A DNA stretch of 16,914 bases from Mesorhizobium sp. (lineage in GTDB: Bacteria > Pseudomonadota > Alphaproteobacteria > Rhizobiales > Rhizobiaceae): NCBI GenBank assembly GCA_030698645.1, contig JAUYMV010000027.1, positions 1-16,914 of the forward strand, given 5' to 3'. Shown here piece after piece: positions 13,919 through 16,914 of this stretch (positions are counted from its first letter, which is position 1; each line of letters begins with the position of its first letter). Below the pieces are notes generated by a model that was given only the letters and a program-made list of their open reading frames with translations, did not search any database and was not told where the DNA came from. The position numbers and the translations under genes are program-made.

Positions 13919-16006
13919 TTGGCAGTCGTAGAGACCATTCCCGTCGTCGCCGTCCGCAAGAGCATGCGTGACATCGGATTCGCCATCGGCATCGTCGCCA
14001 TCCTGTGCGTGCTGTTCCTGCCGATTCCGCCCTTCCTGATCGACGTCGGACTGGCCTTCTCGATCGCCGTCTCGGTGCTGATCCTGATGGTCGCGCTATG
14101 GATCCAGCGCCCGCTCGACTTCTCGTCGTTTCCGACCATTCTGCTGATCGCCACGATGCTGCGCCTGTCGCTCAACATCGCGACGACGCGGGTGATCCTG
14201 TCGCACGGCAACGAGGGCACCAACGCCGCCGGCTACGTCATCGGCGGCTTCTCCAATCTGGTGATGAGCGGCGATTTCGTCATCGGCCTGATCGTCTTCA
14301 TCATCCTGATCGTCGTCAATTTCATCGTCATCACCAAGGGTTCGACGCGTATCGCCGAGGTCGGCGCGCGCTTCACCCTCGACGCCATTCCCGGCAAGCA
14401 GATGTCGATCGACGCGGATCTCTCCGCCGGCCTGATCAACGAAAAGGAAGCGCAGTCCCGCCGCCGCGAACTCGAGGAGGAGAGTTCCTTCTTCGGCTCG
14501 ATGGACGGCGCGTCGAAATTCGTGCGCGGCGACGCCATCGCCGGCCTCATCATCACCGCGGTCAACATCGTCGGCGGCATCATCATCGGCTATGCCCGCC
14601 ACGATATGAGCCTCGGCAAGGCGGCCGACGTGTTCGTCAAGCTGTCGGTCGGCGACGGCCTCGTGACGCAGATCCCGGCCCTGATCGTCTCGCTCGCCGC
14701 CGGTCTGCTCGTTTCCAAGGGCGGCACGCGCGGCTCGACCGACCAGGCGGTGTTCAACCAGCTCAGCGCCTATCCGCGCGCGCTCTATGTCGCGGCCCTC
14801 CTGCTGACCATCCTCGGCATTCTTCCGGGCCTCCCCATGCTGCCTTTCCTCAGCCTCGCCATCATCATGGCGGCGGTCGGCTACATCATCCCGATGCGCC
14901 AGAACCGGCGCGTCGCCGATGCGGCGGAGCTCGAAAAGCAGAAGGTGGCAACCAAGGAGGAGGAGGACCGGAACTCGATCAAGTCCTCGCTCAAGACCGC
15001 CGAGATCGAACTCGCCATCGGCAAGCAGCTCTCCACCAAGCTGGTCGCCTCGCACCAGGAACTGGCGTTCCGCATGGGCAAGATGCGCAAGAAGTTCGCC
15101 CAGCAATACGGTTTCGTCGTGCCCGAGGTGCGCCTGACCGACGATTTCGCGATTCCTGGCAAGAGCTACCAGATCAAGGTGCACGGCACCGTCGTCGCCG
15201 AGAGCCAGATGCGCGTCGGCGAACTCATGGTGCTGCTCGGCGCCAGGGGAGCGCCCGAGATCCCCGGCGAGGAGGTGCGCGAGCCGGCCTTCGGCATGCG
15301 CGCCTGGTCGGTGCACGAGATGTTCGCCGAGGACCTCAAGCGCGACGGCTTCAGCTTCGCCGACAACATGTCGGTGCTGCTCACCCATCTGAGCGAAGTC
15401 ATCCGCAACAACCTGCCGCAGCTTCTCTCCTACAAGGACATGAAGGCGCTGCTCGACCGCCAGGACCCGGAATACAAGAAGCTCGCCGAGGACATCTGCA
15501 CCACCCACATCTCCTATCCGGGCCTCCAGGCCGTCTTGAAGCTGCTGCTCGCCGAGCGCATCTCGATCCGCAACCTGCATCTCATCATCGAGGCCATCGC
15601 CGAGATCGCGCCGCATGTCCGCCGCACCGAGCAGATCGTCGAGCATGTCCGCATCCGCATGTCGCAGCAGATCTGCGGCGATCTCTCCGAAGGCGGCATC
15701 CTCAAGGTGCTGCGCCTCGGCAACCGCTGGGACCTCGTGCTGCACCAGAGCCTGAAGCGCGACGCCAAGGGCGAGATCCGCGAATTCGACATCGACCCGC
15801 GCCTGCTCGAGGAATTCGGCCAGGACGCCGGCAAGGCGATCCGCACCCATATCGACGCCGGCGAGCGTTTCGTCCTGGTCACCGCGCCGGACGCGCGCCC
15901 CTATGTGCGCATGATCGTCGAGCGGCTTTTCCCGACCCTGCCGGTTCTCAGCCACGTCGAAATCGCCAAGGGCGTCGAGATCAAGGTTCTGGGCTCGGTC
16001 TCGTGA
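13919..16006 (+). CDS. flhA: FlhA, flagellar export-gate protein
   Basis: FlhA forms the nonameric ring of the flagellar type III export gate and uses the proton motive force; its cytoplasmic domain docks chaperones and substrates. The 695-aa product has an N-terminal membrane half of about eight segments (about 17-330) and a cytoplasmic half (about 345-695). The FHIPEP-family signature is at 151-171 ([18 protein letters not shown]), and GDAIAG follows at 204-209 with the conserved acidic Asp205. The TTG start at 13919 is supported by AAGAGG (13906-13911) 7 bases upstream; an internal ATG at codon 16 would lose conserved residues and has no comparable site. Its last bases overlap fliR as GTGA. 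Confidence 0.97.
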   Translation: MAVVETIPVVAVRKSMRDIGFAIGIVAILCVLFLPIPPFLIDVGLAFSIAVSVLILMVALWIQRPLDFSSFPTILLIATMLRLSLNIATTRVILSHGNEGTNAAGYVIGGFSNLVMSGDFVIGLIVFIILIVVNFIVITKGSTRIAEVGARFTLDAIPGKQMSIDADLSAGLINEKEAQSRRRELEEESSFFGSMDGASKFVRGDAIAGLIITAVNIVGGIIIGYARHDMSLGKAADVFVKLSVGDGLVTQIPALIVSLAAGLLVSKGGTRGSTDQAVFNQLSAYPRALYVAALLLTILGILPGLPMLPFLSLAIIMAAVGYIIPMRQNRRVADAAELEKQKVATKEEEDRNSIKSSLKTAEIELAIGKQLSTKLVASHQELAFRMGKMRKKFAQQYGFVVPEVRLTDDFAIPGKSYQIKVHGTVVAESQMRVGELMVLLGARGAPEIPGEEVREPAFGMRAWSVHEMFAEDLKRDGFSFADNMSVLLTHLSEVIRNNLPQLLSYKDMKALLDRQDPEYKKLAEDICTTHISYPGLQAVLKLLLAERISIRNLHLIIEAIAEIAPHVRRTEQIVEHVRIRMSQQICGDLSEGGILKVLRLGNRWDLVLHQSLKRDAKGEIREFDIDPRLLEEFGQDAGKAIRTHIDAGERFVLVTAPDARPYVRMIVERLFPTLPVLSHVEIAKGVEIKVLGSVS

Positions 16007-16755
16007 TCGCGACGCTGCCCGATGTGGTCGTGGCCGCGTTCATCGCCTTCTGCCGCATCGGCGGCTGTTTCCTGGTCATGCCGGGCCTGTCCAGCGTGCG
16101 CGTGCCGATGCAGATCCGCCTGTTCGTCGCGGTCGCCGCGACGATCGCCCTGTTGCCGCCATTGTGGGACTCGATCCTCCCCTATGTCCGCCAGCGGCCC
16201 GATGCCCTGTTCCTGCTGGTCGTGTCGGAATCGCTGATCGGCGTGCTGATCGGCCTGATGGCCCGGCTCTACGTCCTGGCGCTGCAATTCATCGGATCGT
16301 CGATTTCCATGCTCATCGGCTTTGGCGGCGCCATGGGGCCGGCGATCGAGGAGGCGGAGCCGCAGCCGGCGCTCGCCGCCCTGCTGTCGTTTTCGGCGCT
16401 GCTGCTGCTGTTCCTGCTCAACTTCCACCACGAGGTCATCAAGGCGCTGGTGTCGTCCTATCGGGTCGCGCCCCTCAACATGATGTTCAACCCGCAGTCC
16501 GCCCTCGTCGACGTCACCGACACCCTGTCGGAATCCTTCTTCGTCATGCTCCGCCTCGGCAGCCCGTTCGTCGCCTATGCCATCCTGATCAACCTGGCGA
16601 TCGGCTTCGTCAACAAGCTGACGCCGCAGATCCCGGTCTACTTCATCTCCCTGCCCTTCGTGATCACCGGCGGTCTGATCCTCATGTATCTCGGCGTCGG
16701 CGTCTTCCTGACGCTCTTTGCCGACGGTTTCGTGCCGGTCACGGTGGGCCGCTGA
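16003..16755 (+). CDS. fliR: FliR, flagellar export-gate membrane protein
   Basis: FliR completes the FliP/FliQ/FliR core channel of the export gate. The 250-aa product is highly hydrophobic with about six membrane segments, including [20 protein letters not shown] near the N-terminus, the family motif FRIGGxFxVMPGLS region, and [20 protein letters not shown] near the C-terminus. The GTG start at 16003 overlaps the flhA TGA stop (GTGA, 16003-16006), giving normal family length. The same frame stays open far upstream inside flhA, but that is a shadow of flhA's coding bias. Confidence 0.96.
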   Translation: MIATLPDVVVAAFIAFCRIGGCFLVMPGLSSVRVPMQIRLFVAVAATIALLPPLWDSILPYVRQRPDALFLLVVSESLIGVLIGLMARLYVLALQFIGSSISMLIGFGGAMGPAIEEAEPQPALAALLSFSALLLLFLLNFHHEVIKALVSSYRVAPLNMMFNPQSALVDVTDTLSESFFVMLRLGSPFVAYAILINLAIGFVNKLTPQIPVYFISLPFVITGGLILMYLGVGVFLTLFADGFVPVTVGR

Positions 16756-16757
16756 CC

Positions 16758-16914
16758 ATGGCCTCGCGCACCGACCGGCTGAAACAGTTGCTGACCCTGC
16801 AGCAGCAGCTCAAGGCTTTCCACGAAATGCGCCGCGCCACCTATGTGGCCAACGCCGCCGCGGCCGAGCGCGACGCCGCCGAGATTCTCGAGCGGCGCAG
16901 CGGTTCGGAGTCGC
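16758..16914 (+). CDS. FliJ-like coiled-coil protein, partial
   Basis: The gene begins at the ATG 3 bp after the fliR stop and runs off the window edge after 52 codons with no stop. The visible N-terminus, MASRTDRLKQLLTLQQQLKA, then FHEMRRATYVANAAAAERDA, is strongly helical and charged with coiled-coil spacing. This resembles the small FliJ-type proteins of export systems (FliJ is the stalk of the FliI ATPase). Rhizobial loci often carry an unnamed FliJ-like or hypothetical protein right after fliR. The call rests on composition and position; the full protein is needed to settle it. Confidence 0.55.
   Translation, partial: MASRTDRLKQLLTLQQQLKAFHEMRRATYVANAAAAERDAAEILERRSGSES

Noticed and set aside
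14096..15955. 619-codon open frame antisense to flhA
   Set aside because: It is a mirror of flhA codon bias (Asp/Glu/His/Ala-rich), with no recognisable domain or ribosome site.
14005..16755. Continuous open frame suggesting an extended FliR fusion
   Set aside because: Only the part after 16003 reads as FliR; the upstream part is an out-of-frame reading of flhA. The 4916-7504 frame containing fliK is the same kind of artefact.
1..16914. Mobile elements, CRISPR arrays, tRNA/rRNA genes or attachment sites
   Set aside because: None seen: no transposase, repeat-spacer pattern or tRNA-like fold; the window is continuous flagellar genes with uniform composition.

Overview
The window is a high-GC block of flagellar genes, all on the + strand, from an alphaproteobacterium of the order Hyphomicrobiales (Rhizobiales). 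The evidence is the set of clade-restricted genes: the periplasmic motor protein MotC, the rhizobial FliK (formerly MotD), the orphan OmpR-type master regulator FtcR/Rem, the FlaF/FlbT pair, a short FlgD, and a flagellin with the rhizobial N-terminus. From memory, the order flagellin - fliF - motB - motC - fliK - ftcR - flgE - flgK - flgL - flaF - flbT - flgD - fliQ - flhA - fliR matches Brucella/Mesorhizobium-type loci. The high GC fits a Mesorhizobium-like or related genus better than Brucella, but the genus cannot be fixed from this sequence.

Layout. (1) Positions 1-274 hold a terminator from an upstream gene and then the flagellin control region: an AT-rich palindrome, a cluster of CtrA-like TTAA/TTAACCAT elements, and a leader with two predicted hairpins. 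(2) The flagellin gene (275-1237) is followed by two hairpins, the second a strong intrinsic terminator. (3) fliF, a fliH-like gene, motB, motC and fliK (1371-7504) form a tightly coupled operon with start/stop overlaps at every junction. (4) ftcR (7747-8415) stands alone behind a 242-bp upstream region. (5) flgE, flgK, flgL, flaF, flbT, flgD and fliQ (8514-13810) form a hook/filament operon. (6) flhA, fliR and the start of a FliJ-like coiled-coil gene (13919-16914) form an export-gate operon cut by the window edge.

How it works together. FliF builds the MS ring. FlhA, FliR and FliQ form part of the export gate, and the FliH-like and FliJ-like proteins are candidates for the export ATPase apparatus. 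FlgD caps the growing hook (FlgE), FliK controls its length, FlgK and FlgL join hook to filament, and flagellin forms the filament under FlaF/FlbT control. MotB and MotC serve the stator. FtcR is the expected transcriptional activator. motA, flhB, fliP, fliG/M/N and fliI are not in the window.

The most interesting non-coding signal is a shared element, TTCRCRCAAG-N9-CTAS, with identical internal spacing and a consistent distance (36-47 bp) upstream of the first genes of three operons (fliF, flgE, flhA). It is absent by eye from the flagellin and ftcR upstream regions, which instead hold the only TTAA tetramers I found in the window. This suggests two regulatory classes: CtrA-like input at flagellin (and perhaps ftcR), and a dedicated flagellar activator or promoter, plausibly FtcR, at the structural operons. 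This regulatory split is inference.
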